From positions 434,001 through 498,000 of the forward strand of contig JABYQS010000006.1 in the NCBI GenBank assembly GCA_022592435.1: 64,000 bases of DNA, written 5' to 3'. A model generated the notes under the pieces. The model was not told the origin of the DNA and made no database searches. It saw nothing but the letters and a program-made list of their open reading frames with translations. The stretch is from Cerioporus squamosus (taxonomy: Eukaryota > Basidiomycota > Agaricomycetes > Polyporales > Polyporaceae). Shown here in pieces: positions 23,930 through 34,349 of this stretch; the stretch's first letter is position 1, and each line of letters starts with the position of its first letter. A program made the translations under genes and the position numbers.

Positions 23930-24402
23930 GGTGTGCAGTCGCGCGTTCGGGCGTGTGGGGTCGTCGGGGAGGGCACGGAGGGATGGGAGGACGGCGGAGG
24001 GACGTACGGCAGGACGCAGAGAGGAAAAGAGACGATGCTGGTTCTCTACAAGAATTTTGAAAGAAAACCGAGGGCACGGCGAGCAGCCACATCTGCCTCT
24101 GCGCTCACTCGGAAAAAATTGGATTAGATAATCGCCCTCTGATTATCGGGCCGGATATGGAAGGCATCGTCGGGCTACTCCGAGACGCCGCTCATCTGAT
24201 TCTACCGGGCCAGCCAACCGTCTCCCGTCCATTTTCCGCGCGCCCGACGGCCAGGGCCTCCGTCATGCCTGATGCGTTCTCCTCGTCTTCACGCGCGGTG
24301 CATTACGTGCATGCGGGGATTGCAGGCTGCGACGAACTGCGATGTAGAACGACGCGGCACCATTAACGAGGTCTACAGTATCTCTAACACCGGAGTTAAC
24401 CA
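23930..24402. other. Intergenic region: promoter of the ankyrin-CCCH gene and 3' end of the G3P dehydrogenase gene
   Basis: No conserved frame. Purine-rich stretches just upstream of the ankyrin-CCCH ATG (read on plus) correspond to a pyrimidine-rich leader on its coding strand. Confidence 0.35.
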
Positions 24403-26133
24403 TCAGCTCTGCAGTCCAAGCTTCTCCAGCAGCTTTTTCGCCGGCTTCCCGCTCTCGACCGACAGATCCAGCTCTCCCATCGGAGGAAGAGAGAGCAGCT
24501 CGTTCGCGCGTTCCCCCGCATCCCGACCTATCGATAGAATCTGTCAGAACGATCGTGAGCCTAGTGGAGTCCGCCTCGTACCTTCATACAGCACGTCATA
24601 AATCTGTCCAGACGTCAGCGCAAGCTTCCATCGACGACAGCGCGGTCATGTTACTTACCCCTGATGCTATCGGCGCAGCTACGCCCAACTCATCCACGAT
24701 GGCTTTCATGCCTTTCGCTGTCGTCACCCCCTCGGCGACGCTGCCAAGCGTCTTGATGATGTAGTCGAGCTGTTCCCCTTTGCCGAGCCGGTAGCCCACG
24801 GTGTAGTTGCGACTTGTCGATGAACTGCATGTCAGGAACAAGTCGCCGACGCCCGCAAGGGTCAAGAACGTCAGTGGAGATGCGCCATACGCCGTCCCCA
24901 CTCTGGTCATCTCTGCGAGACTTCTCGTGATGAGCACTAGGCCGAAGGTCAGTACGCTGGACTCCAATCGAATGCAAGGAGGTACATACTCGCTCTGGTG
25001 TTGTTTTCGAAGCCGAGACCAGCGGCCATGCCAGCCGCAATGGCGTATACGTTCTTCAGTGCACCCGCGAGCTCTACGCCAATGGGATCGTCTCCAGTAT
25101 AGCTTGGGCACGGGCATCAGCCGGAAGGGAACACGACGAGTTACAACTACTCACCAACGAAACCACGGCTGGTGGAACAGATCCGAAGCTCGTTGAGCAT
25201 GTTCCTTCGACAACGAGACAACAGATACAGAGGTAGGTTGCCTCTTGACGACTGGTGACCGATGAGTGGTCGCAACGTCGGACAGACGCGTTTTACATAC
25301 TTTCTTTAGCGAAGGACGGACCCGACTAAGAGAGTACGTTCAATGTGCGAAAGCACGGACATGCCGAGCTGCTTACAAGGAATGTAGCGATCTTCGCGAT
25401 ATCGGGACCACATGTATCTGCGATAATCTCGAGAGTGAGAGCACGCGTCTTGATCTCTATTCCCTTGTTGACGAAGATCAGCAAGGGAACCTTCCCGCCC
25501 TCCAGGGTTGGCTTGAGTGCGGTCAGTGTCTCCCTAAAGTAGTCGTTAATTGAAAGCGTCCATGATGTGTCGTGTCGGAGGCAATAGCGAGGAACCCGGT
25601 ACCACGACGGGAGCCGCAACGAACACAAGTGACTGGATTCCCAAACTTGCAGAGCGATTACTGTCCGAGGTCACCAGATGATAGTCTCTGCAAAGTCTGT
25701 TCTTCCTCTCTTTGCTCTTGGCATGCATGCAGAGACGCGTCTATCCTTGCTGATTTCCAGACTCGTCGATGGTTCACCGCGACCTCGAGCCAGTGTCCGC
25801 GATGCGCGATGTGGGAGTCGGTACATAAACAGACGGGGCTTACCTCACGCCTTCCGTGGGTATAGCAAAGAGGAGCACGTCCATGCTCTGCACCATCTCT
25901 GCCGACGGGAACTCCGGCCCTACAGCAGTGATTGATTCCGCAAAGTCATGGTCCTGGAGGACTTCGGGGTTCCGGTGGTACTGGTTGAAGTGCTTCACGA
26001 GGTCAGCCGAGCGCGACCACATGAGCACATTGTGCGAAGAGTCTCCAAGGTGGTCGGCGAGACAGCTGCCAAAGTTTCCGGCTCCGAAGACGAGCACCTT
26101 GGACTTCTTCCCGTTCTGCTGGTGTGGGAGCAT
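24403..26133 (-). CDS. GPD1: Glycerol-3-phosphate dehydrogenase (NAD+)
   Basis: Reduces dihydroxyacetone phosphate to glycerol-3-phosphate, for glycerol, lipid and redox balance. Start at 26133 ([13 protein letters not shown]). The Rossmann motif [13 protein letters not shown] follows at once, then [19 protein letters not shown] and [15 protein letters not shown]. Later exons give [75 protein letters not shown] (with the conserved GALKNV), [16 protein letters not shown], and the final [19 protein letters not shown]. At least seven introns are needed and every phase closes. An upstream in-frame ATG at 26256 would add a 41-residue Arg-rich, acid-free extension resembling a mitochondrial presequence (see findings). 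Divergent from SED5. Confidence 0.93.
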
Positions 26134-26256
26134 CCTGAAGGCTGTGGGAGCAGCGAGACGTGTCCTAAGGCGTACGCAGAGCAGGGATGGCCGTGCCGGG
26201 AGCGGTCTACGTGCAGAGCACCTGAGGGTCGCGAGGAGAGGAGAGGAGAGGAGCAT

Positions 26257-26639
26257 ACGACAGCCACGCGTTGGGATGGGCGGCCAAAGAAGGCAACTGA
26301 CGTTTATATAACGCGCGAGGGCACGATGCTGGGATTTCACGAGCTGTTGTCTGCCCCAGTCGGCAGAGAGGTAGGACCCAGCGCGACTGCCTGGGACCGC
26401 GTCGAGGACATGGCCGTCACAGCGACACCTGGGAGAGACTCGAGCGGGACGGGACACGTGGGAAGACGATCTGGCTCCGCTGCGCGCCAACGCCGAGTGC
26501 ACCGCTCGTGCGCCGTGCTCAGCTCGCTCTCCCATACCGCCATCTGGCGTCGTCCGTCTAATCTGCGCTACCCCTTCTCCTCGTCACTCGTTCATCTCGC
26601 TGCCCACCTCTATCCGTATTCTTATTCTCTCACGTAACA
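26257..26639. promoter_or_regulatory. Divergent promoter region GPD1 / SED5
   Basis: About 380 bp between two divergent ATGs. The 3' end is strongly pyrimidine-rich just before the SED5 ATG (CTCGTCACTCGTTCATCTCG). A TTTATATAA-like element at about 26300-26309 sits 45-55 bases upstream of the longer GPD1 start, read on the minus strand. Regulatory role inferred from position. Confidence 0.4.
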
Positions 26640-28006
26640 ATGCCCGTCCAGGACCGCACAAACGAGTTCCGGGCATGCGTAGACTCCATCCGCAACCGGT
26701 CCTCTTTCCCCGCGAGAGGTGCAGAGCAGAAGCAGCGGCTCTTGCAGACAAATGGGAAGGCCGGAGGGAGCAAGTCCGACTTCACGAGGATGGCGTCTGC
26801 TATTGGGAAGGATATCAGTTCTACCACGGTGAAGTTGGGGAAGTTGGCACAACGTGAGTGTTCTGCTCTCCTGCTGCTCGCCAGTGCTCATAGCGTTGCA
26901 GTCGCCAAGCGGAAAACGCTCTTCGATGACAGGCCGGTTGAGATTAGCGTGCGCACCTTCCAGCTACTTTTCCCCTACCCGGCTCCGAACAATGTTCACC
27001 CCCGCAGGAACTCACCTACATCATCAAACAAGACATTGCCAACATCAACAAGCAGATTGCCCAGCTGCAGGCGTATGTCAAGGAGCGCAAAGCACAGAGC
27101 TCCAAGTCTCCAGAGGGGAAGCAGCTGGAGGAGCACAACCATAACGTCGTGATGCTGCTGCAGAGCAAGCTCGCTGACACTAGCATGACATTCAAGGATG
27201 TGTTGGAGATCCGAACACAGGTGCGTCGCTACCTAGTCCTTACGTTACGTTCTTACTGAGTTTCGTGTCGCTCGCAGAACATGAAGGAGTCCAAGGACCG
27301 CACGGAGCAGTTCATGCACTCCACGTCATCAGCTGCTAGTCAGGCCCCGCCGAGTACGCCGTACACGTATCTTTCCGTCCCCGCGCGTTCTGACAGTCTC
27401 ACTAGGTTCGCTATTGTACGGCAACGCCCAGCGGCATGACCCAATGGGCGACGGCACTACCTTCGGCGCATCTCGGTTCGACTCGAAGGGCAAGGGGCGT
27501 GCGACGCCACACAATGGGGACATCCTTGCCCTCGACCTCGGCGCAGCGGAGGAGGGTTCGGCGGCGCACAACGGCGATGCGTTCATGCAAATGCAGCTGG
27601 TCGAGCAACAGGTGCGCTCGCTCCTCCCACTCTATCTGGCGGCGCGCTGATTGCCCGTTCTACCACCTCCAGGACAGCTACATTCAGTCCCGTTCAACAG
27701 CTATCGAATCTATCGAGTCGACCATTGCGGAGCTCGGTCAGATCTTCACACAGCTCGCGCAGATGGTGGCGGAGCAGCGGGAAACAGTACAGCGCATCGA
27801 CGCCGATACCGTAGACATCGCGTCGAACGTCAGCGGCGCGCAACGAGAATTGCTGAAGTACTACGCTAGCATCTCGAGCAACCGCTGGCTAATGCTCAAG
27901 GTGTTCGGCGTGCTCATTGTCTTCGTGAGTGTTTGTCCCAGTTGTGGCTTCCGTGCAAGGCTCATCAACCCTGTTGCAGTTCCTCATCTTCATCCTGGTC
28001 TCATGA
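26640..28006 (+). CDS. SED5: Syntaxin Sed5 (t-SNARE of the Golgi)
   Basis: Qa-SNARE for ER-Golgi and intra-Golgi vesicle fusion. Seven exons (26640-26853, 26902-26948, 27008-27220, 27278-27353, 27406-27611, 27673-27924, 27980-28006) give 344 aa. N-terminal MPVQDRTNEFRACVDSIRNR is the Sly1-binding peptide region typical of Sed5/syntaxin-5. The Habc segment (LAQLAKRKTLFDDRPVEISELTYIIKQDIANINKQI) follows. The SNARE helix includes QMQLVEQQDSYIQSRSTAIESIESTIAELGQIFTQLAQMVAEQRETVQRID with the central Gln. A single C-terminal transmembrane anchor (WLMLKVFGVLIVFFLIFILVS) ends the protein; its last eight residues come from a 27-nt final exon. Convergent with the RRM gene, 125 bp away. Confidence 0.94.
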
Positions 28007-28131
28007 TTTCGGCTGGACCGCCCTATGTTTACGCTCGGTTAATAGGACTATGGACTTCTAGGATTAGAGCATCCGATATATCCTCGACAGCATGCAGAAA
28101 CCGAACATCGAACAGGTCCGAGAATGCGGGC

Positions 28132-29405
28132 CTAACCTACAGGTATAGCGTTGACACCGGTGCCGAGCGGTTTTGGCGGTCGTTTCCCCTTCTTGCTGCC
28201 TCTCTTTTTCCCTGCCGCGCCCTCTTCATCACCCGCCTCCGGTATCGACCACGTCCGCTGCTTGAGTGGCACCTGCTCCACGCCCGAAGTTGTCGAGTAG
28301 CGTTGTGGTCGCTCTACCTGCACATCCTCTCGCACACCGCCAGCACCTTTTCCTCCCGTCTTCTTCCCCGAAGGGCCCTTCGTCACTTGTTTTGTCTGAT
28401 GCAAGGCGGGTCAGTTATGCACATTGCAAGCGAGATTCCAGTAGCTGGCGAGCGTACCCTTTGCTCGTGAAGCTCCTTGTTGCGTTTCTTGACCTTTTCC
28501 AGACGTGCCTCGCTCTTACCGCCGCCTCCTGCTGTGAGCTCCACGTTGATCTTGCGTCCTTCCAGCTCTGACTGGTGCAGCTTGAGGCCCTGCTGAAGGG
28601 CATTCCTGTGAGAGAACTCGACGAATGCGAACCCCTTCGACTTGGCGGTAGGTTTTGACGTCGCTGAGGGCTTCGGGGTCATAAGCCGTACTGTTGGAGG
28701 GGGATCTGTAGTGGGCTGAGTGTGAGGAAGGGGAAGAGGGGGCGCGATGGTGTACATACCGCACTTCGCGAAATGCTGTTCAACCGCCTCCTTCGTCGTG
28801 GTGTACTTCAGATTGCCTAAGGTGATGTCAGAATGCACAGGGGGAGAGACATACAATCGCGGCTCACCGACGAAGAGGATATACCGCTGCTTCCGCGTCG
28901 CACTGTCCTTCTTGCCGCCGTCCTGATCCGCCTGTACCTCCTCCTCGCCGTCTACCGCTACCCCAGCACCGTCCACACCCTTGCGCTTCTTCTGCGCCTG
29001 CTTCTGCGCGCCGCCTTCTTTCCTCTCGGCAGCGGCAGCGCCAGCCCCGTCGTCGTTGTCCTCCTCCTCCCCGCGTTTCCGCTTCTTCCCGCTCCCCTTG
29101 CCCTTGTCCTTGCCCGTGCCCTTCTCGTCACCGCCGTCCAGACCCCGCGCACCCTGCGCACCTCCCTTCTGCACGCCCGCCGCGCGTCCCGCCGTAGCTT
29201 CCAGAGGAGCAGGCTCCGCGTCCAGCCCCAGCTCAGCAAGATCCTGGTTCTCCGCGACAGGAACGTCGTTGTCCTCCAGGTCATCGTCATCTTCGAAGCT
29301 CGTTGCCTTGCCCTTGCCCTTGTCTTTGTCTTTGCCGCCTTTGCGCGAGCGGAAGGCGAGCGCCTTCTTTTGCTTCTTGGTGAGTTTCTGAGCGGACGAG
29401 CTCAT
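28132..29405 (-). CDS. Nucleolar-type RRM RNA-binding protein (Nop6-like)
   Basis: Four exons on the minus strand (28868-29405, 28760-28816, 28458-28705, 28132-28395); 368 aa. The N-terminal half is a highly charged Lys/Glu/Asp/Gly stretch, with KKRKRGEEEDNDD and similar, typical of nucleolar proteins. A single RRM follows: YILFVGNLKYTTTKEAVEQHFAKC, with RNP2 in ILFVGNL, and KSKGFAFVEFSHRNALQQGLKLH, with RNP1 in SKGFAFVEF. The C-terminal tail is Lys/Gly-rich (GKKRGSKKGKRPPKP). The architecture matches Nop6-type ribosome-biogenesis factors, but the RRM alone cannot prove orthology. The splice at 28868/28816 falls inside the RNP2 glycine and restores it. Confidence 0.85.
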
Positions 29406-30066
29406 GCTGGGGCGCGTGCTGAGGCGATGGTGTATAGGTGTACTGTCCTCGAGTTACTGCGGCACAGAGTGAAGAGATTGGGGTGGAGAGACGAGACGGA
29501 TGCTGCAAGGCAAGGACTCCAGACGGTGAGAGGAGCAACGAGCGGCGTGATCGAGGAGCAAAACTTGCGCAGCCACAGCAAGTCAAGGTGCTGACATAAA
29601 CATGAGTACGCGACTTGCACCCTCTTGCACCTCTTCAACTTACCCTTGACTCCGAGTCTCCGACTTGACTCTTTGCATACAACGGCAGTTACAAACCGCA
29701 TGATGGAAAGTTCCAAGAATCTCTACCAGAGATCCCAGGTGCCGAGGGACTCTACTTATGCGCGAGGTACGAAGTTTGAGCGTCCGTGCCACGGCCTTCG
29801 ACAGTGACGGATTGCTCTGCATCGTCATCGGTATCTTGTCTTGCAAGCTCTTGCTCTGCCTGGAACCTGCTATCACGGTGAAGGGGGTGGAAATGTGAGC
29901 TCTCTTTCTCCCCCGCAGCATTCGAAGACAACGCTATTGCCGACTCAGGATCTCACGGCAGGCGCGAAGGCACGGAGCTAACCTTCGCAGCATTCATATA
30001 TAATGCCTCGGTCACTTTGTCGCCACGACCTGACACCGACCCCTTGAAGCTATCTCACAACCAGCG
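29406..30066. other. Upstream region of the P450 array
   Basis: 661 bases between divergent genes. The left part serves the RRM gene; the right part holds a TATATAA element about 65 bases before the P450 A ATG. No other gene is seen. Confidence 0.4.
29997..30003 (+). promoter_or_regulatory. TATA box, P450 A
   Basis: TATATAA 64-70 bases upstream of the P450 A ATG (30067), a plausible distance for a basidiomycete promoter. P450 B has a TATAAA at a similar distance. Confidence 0.5.
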
Positions 30067-32175
30067 ATGGACGGTCTAGCAGTAACCTGTACGTGTTTGG
30101 CCCTACTTGCGGCTCAGCTGTTTGTGAGTGGTACTTCAACCCGGTATGTGTATCGCGTAGCCTCGTAGCCCCAAGCTGATATACGTGTGCCGTTGTGTCG
30201 CCCACCGACAGCTTCGGCATGTTCCCACTGCGGGCGGACCATCTATCCCGCTGTTATCCTACATCGCCGCTTATTCGTATGCGCGCCATCCCGAAGAAGT
30301 GCTGCAGGAAGGGTACGACAAGGTGCGATGAGCTCCGGTATGACCGTGGAGGTGAGGATGATGACCTGTGACAGTACCACGGGTCGCCCTTCAAAGTCGC
30401 GCTGCCGCATCGTTGGATGGGGTCCCAATGGAGTAGAAGACATCAGGCGGCGGCCCGACAACGACCTCTCCCTCATAGGTGGATTCAACGAGGTTGGTTC
30501 TGCAACGGCGATGCACTCACAGTTCACTAATTGTGGCTTTCTGGTACGCAGATTCTGCAGACGGAGCACATCATGGGGAAGGAAGTCAACGAAAATCGGT
30601 GGCATGTTGATGTGGTCAAGACGTCGCTCACACAGAACCTTCCTTCCATCCTCCCTGGACTTCTGGACGAGCTCCCGTTGGCTGTGGAGGACAACATCCG
30701 CTGTGAAGACGGTAATGATGGTTCCCTGAGGTCCCAAGCAGAGGTTTAACAACAGGGATGATCTTGCAGGTTGGACAGCGATAAACGTCTTGCCTGCCGT
30801 GGTCAACATCGTTGCGCGTCTCAGCAGTCGCGTCTTCGTCGGGTTGCCTCTTTGTCAGTACAATCTCGCACAATAGTACAACTATTCTCACATAGTCATA
30901 TGCAGGTCGTGCTCCATCTTATCTTCGACTCGCTATCCGCTTTACCTCGGCGAGGTTGAAAGATGCAAACACCCTCAAACTTATACCGCCTGTACTCCGC
31001 CCGTATGTTCCGGATTCTAGCAGGACGGGAGTATCGCTCACCCAATCGTCAGCATCGCGGCGTGCTTCGTCAATAACACACGGTCCGCTCTGGTTGAGGC
31101 AAGAGCGTATATCGAACCAATGATACGAGCACGCAGAGCGGAAATGGAGCGTCTCGGCAAGGACTGGCAGGACAGACCAGTGTGTACTCCCCATGCCGTC
31201 GTCCCGCTTGGAATCAATGCCCTTGTTGACGACGGAACCACAGAACGATCTCCTTCAGTGGTGCATAGAAGAAGCTTCCAAGAGCCACACCTCTGACGAA
31301 CTTGAAGCTGTGCCGCCGAGGCTCTTCCTCATCAATTTCGGGGCCATCCACACGTCTTCGATGGTATTGCCTTGCCTCATAGTCACTTCGCGCAGTACTC
31401 ACCGAGATCTGTAGAGCATGACGAATGCCCTCTACGATCTGGCGGCATTCCCTGAGTACATTGCTCCCCTTCGAACCGAAGTGGAAGAAGTCGTCACAGC
31501 GGACGGTTGGACAAAGGTCGCCATCGACAAGATGTGGAAGGTCGACAGCTTCTTGCGCGAGTCTCAACGCTCGAAAATCGTGGCCCGTGGTAAGTGCCTA
31601 CTTCTGTGCCGCTGCTACACACATTCTGAAACGACGTACGTTCACAGTTGCGCTGAACCGCCTCACAACACGGGATCTCACGCTGAATGACGGCACGTTC
31701 ATCCCGAAGGGAACCCTCATTGCTACTGCTGCAGCTCCGGCACATCGCGACAACAGGTACTACCCCAACGCAGACGTCTTCGACCCGTTCCGGTTTTCGC
31801 GCGTTCGTGAAGACACGGGAGCCAGTGCGACACAGGCGTTCACGCACACTTCTGCCAAGTGGTTCGCCTTCGGGCATGGCAAACACGCTTGGTAGGCTGT
31901 GCGGTTCTACCGACTTCATATGCGTTAGTTTTGATGACTTTGTCACAACGCACAGCCCAGGACGGTTCTTCGCTGCCGACGAACTCAAAGCGCTCCTTGC
32001 GTACATCGTCCTGAACTACGACATCAAAGCCGATGGCACCCCCGACGGATCGGCGACGAGTACAGCGCATACTGGCAGCAAGACGCGGGTTGTCATGGGC
32101 AAGGTACTGGTCAGGAAGCGCAAGGCCGATACGGAGGGCTCTCAATCCGGATCGTCTACGCACCTGAACCTCTAG
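30067..32175 (+). pseudogene. Cytochrome P450 A, first of three tandem paralogs; probable pseudogene
   Basis: Haem-thiolate monooxygenase gene, predicted ER membrane-anchored, resembling fungal ent-kaurene-oxidase-like P450s. Most exons read well. They include LRHVPTAGGPSIPLLSYI, ILQTEHIMGKEVNENRWHVDVVK, IAACFVNNTRSALVEARAY, an FLINFGAIHTSS I-helix-type segment, ExxR in FLRESQR, and PERF-type FDPFRFSR. The haem loop FGHGKHAC|PGRFF has its Cys codon split TG|C by an intron. Two lesions: exon 1 lacks one base before WYFNP relative to copy B (a GTGAGT donor just upstream could bypass this), and exon 3 (30375-30492) is 118 nt instead of 129, an 11-nt loss after HRWM that shifts the frame. The second has no splice remedy that I can see. 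Confidence 0.75.
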
Positions 32176-32326
32176 TCTAGTGGCAGGCAGGTGCGTCGCG
32201 CTCTATGACGGACAGGAGGCGCTAGGCGAGTTTATCTGACTTCCGAGCAGCTTATTGAAGGGCGTGTAAGGATATATCATGTCTCGATGGCGACTAGATC
32301 TATGAAATCTAGCGGAAGCTTCTGTT

Positions 32327-32360
32327 GGAGGAGGAGGAGGAGGAGGAGGAGGAGGAGGGG
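32327..32360 (+). repeat. (GGA)n microsatellite
   Basis: About eleven tandem GGA/GAG triplets, 150-190 bases downstream of P450 A. Non-coding here as far as can be seen. Confidence 0.9.
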
Positions 32361-32543
32361 TACTATCTCAACTTGAAGCTCGGTAGACTGATAAGGTACA
32401 GCCGTCTACCTTGAAACCTACTCAGATGGCGTCCTAACAGACGGGTTCTTCCAGCGCAGCCTGAGCGATGCGAGTACAAAAGTACAATATCGTGCCGAGC
32501 TGCCACACCTATGTACGACAGGAATAGCGTCTCATCTCAGGTA

Positions 32544-32910
32544 CTAGTTCTCTAGTCTAAGTGCTAACATGGGGGTACTATTGCAGAGTTGGAAGACCGC
32601 GTGTACAAACTCTGCGAAGGGAAGCAAGAGTTCGTCGCAATTAAGGAGGTTGAGCAACCTCCAGTCATCCCAGCGCTGGCGCAGTCGCTTGCACACGGGG
32701 GAGAGCCCATCAGCAGTCTGATAGAATCGGTCCCGGAGCGCGCGAACGCATGGAGCTGCACATGAGAGGAGCACATGTGGCTCGTCCTCGACGGGCCCGC
32801 GGCGCGACAGAAGCGGCAGACCCCCATCTTCCGAGGAACTGCCTCGTCGCCGCTAAGTCTCCAGAGCACCTCCACTGCCAGCGGATGCTCGGAACAGGTG
32901 AGGCGCACCA
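32544..32910 (-). mobile_element. Remnant of a non-LTR (LINE-like) retrotransposon, reverse-transcriptase C-terminus
   Basis: Minus-strand reading gives SEHPLAVEVLWR, a zinc-knuckle-like CRFC ... H ... C (VCRFCRAAGP, VEDEPHVLLSC), and a helical tail ending FVHAVFQLCNSTPMLALRLEN. This arrangement is typical of the extreme C-terminus of basidiomycete LINE-type reverse transcriptases. The two halves of the knuckle are one base out of frame at a GGG/CCC run (32793-32795). No RT core, endonuclease or target-site duplication is visible, so only a 5'-truncated piece survives. The assignment rests on motif memory, not a search. Confidence 0.55.
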
Positions 32911-33059
32911 GCCCTCCATGCAGCCGAGTACTAGGGAGAGAGAGAGGTAGGCCCGCTGAGCACAGAGAGTCGCGACGGAGGACGGTGGGTAAGTCGAGCG
33001 CGGAACACCGAGAGCCGCTCGAAATGGAGGATTAATGCATGCGACAAGGTGTCGTACAG

Positions 33060-33723
33060 CGACCGCTAAAGCTGCGCCACCAAGTCGACGGTGGGGAACT
33101 GGTATAGAGCAAGCATGTGGACGGGCGCCGGCAGGATTGCAAGGTAGAGATCCGACCACCCGGATGGAGCCGGGCCCCCGCGTGTGGGCGAGGCAGTCGC
33201 AAGCGCGAAGCTGTCCTGGAAAGCCGCGAAGAGGAGCTCCGGGCCATCGGTGAGCATGTAGAGGATGTTTGTACTTGGTAAGTACCTGGAGCACCGCTGT
33301 CTCTAAGGACTACTTACGGAGTGGAGCCGAAGCGCACGACTGTGCAATCGGAGCGCAGGGCTGCCGATGTGGAGGCAGTAGGCGTGGACGTGGACGAGCG
33401 GGGGCCCGCAGTATGAGTCGAGGTGGACGGGTGGCCGCTGTTCGATGATGTAGACGCCGCCGTGTTGTTCTCCACCTACGCACGCTTGGACGTGCGGGCA
33501 GGGGAGGAGCGCGCCGTCGAGCCACGGCCTTGTACGGGGGCCGTTACAGGGGAGTGATCGACCAACGGAGACGGGCCACCCGTAGCTGGCGCGGCTAGAG
33601 GCGGAAGGGCAACACCGGGCGTGCGGGTGGTCTGCAGTTCGCGGAGGACGTCGTCGAGAGCAGTGCGCATGCCCGTCAGCCAGCGAAGTCACGGAGCGGA
33701 CCAAGTCGCCTCGGACATGGTCG
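33060..33723 (-). pseudogene. Unrecognised spliced gene fragment with an in-frame stop
   Basis: On the minus strand, a segment containing MRTALDDVLRELQTTRTPG and a Ser/Thr/Pro-rich stretch is open up to a TAG at about 33477. It continues in the same frame as VENNTAAS and runs through a Ser/Thr-rich region. A GT-AG intron near 33270-33315 then joins it, in phase, to TNILYMLTDGPELLFAAFQDSF ... FPTVDLVAQL and a stop. The frame continuity and splice fit suggest a once real protein; the internal stop suggests decay or an error. I do not recognise the family. It lies between P450 A and B beside the retroelement remnant. Confidence 0.35.
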
Positions 33724-34349
33724 TCGACCCTGTCAGTCTGCAGTCATCACAAGGGAGAAGGGACAAACCGAGCAGTAAGCCGATATCGGAGCAGTCGTGG
33801 CTTGAACCAGCGGTGGTTCAAACGTTCATCTTCGCAACCACCCTGGATTTCGTGCTTGAGCGCAACTTGAGCGACTCGGAGCGAACGCTTGCGCGCAGTG
33901 CAGCGCCCGCGACGTTTCTGTGTGCGGACGGGCGCATTATGCCTCATCCATTTGCCTCTATACCACGACGATACCGTACTAGACAAACGGAAAACTCTGC
34001 TTTATTCTGTTATCTCTTACACCGAGTCGACCCCGCTCCGATAGTCAGTGTCATCATCTCTTCGTGTCCGTGTCATGCTAAGTTTGTGTTCGAACTTAGA
34101 GCATGCACGCTTAAGGCATGCGGTTTCCCAGCGAGCCCCGAGTTCTGCTAGAGTCCTGCCTCCTAGTGAGACCGCCCCGCGCATAACGGTATATGTGAAC
34201 CTTCACTTCCTTGTCTGAATGTTGTCCAAAGGCACCTGACTCGGAAGTTTGTCACAGAAGCGACGGACTGAAGGTTGCAACCTTGACGGCACTTGTATAA
34301 ATGGCCCCTTCAGTCGCCCTTGCTGGACACAATCCCCATACTATTGGCG
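33724..34349. other. Intergenic region upstream of P450 B
   Basis: No conserved frame seen. The last 60 bases carry the TATA element for P450 B. The 150-180 bases after the (GGA)n tract and before 32544 are likewise empty. Confidence 0.35.
34296..34301 (+). promoter_or_regulatory. TATA box, P450 B
   Basis: TATAAA about 50 bases upstream of the P450 B ATG (34350), in TTGTATAAATGGCCCC. Confidence 0.55.

Noticed and set aside
30187..30729. 180-codon frame inside P450 A that reads straight through exon 3
   Set aside because: It is a mixture of frames: it contains WGPNGVEDIRRRP in frame but only because of the 11-nt deletion; the upstream part is out of frame with P450 sequence.
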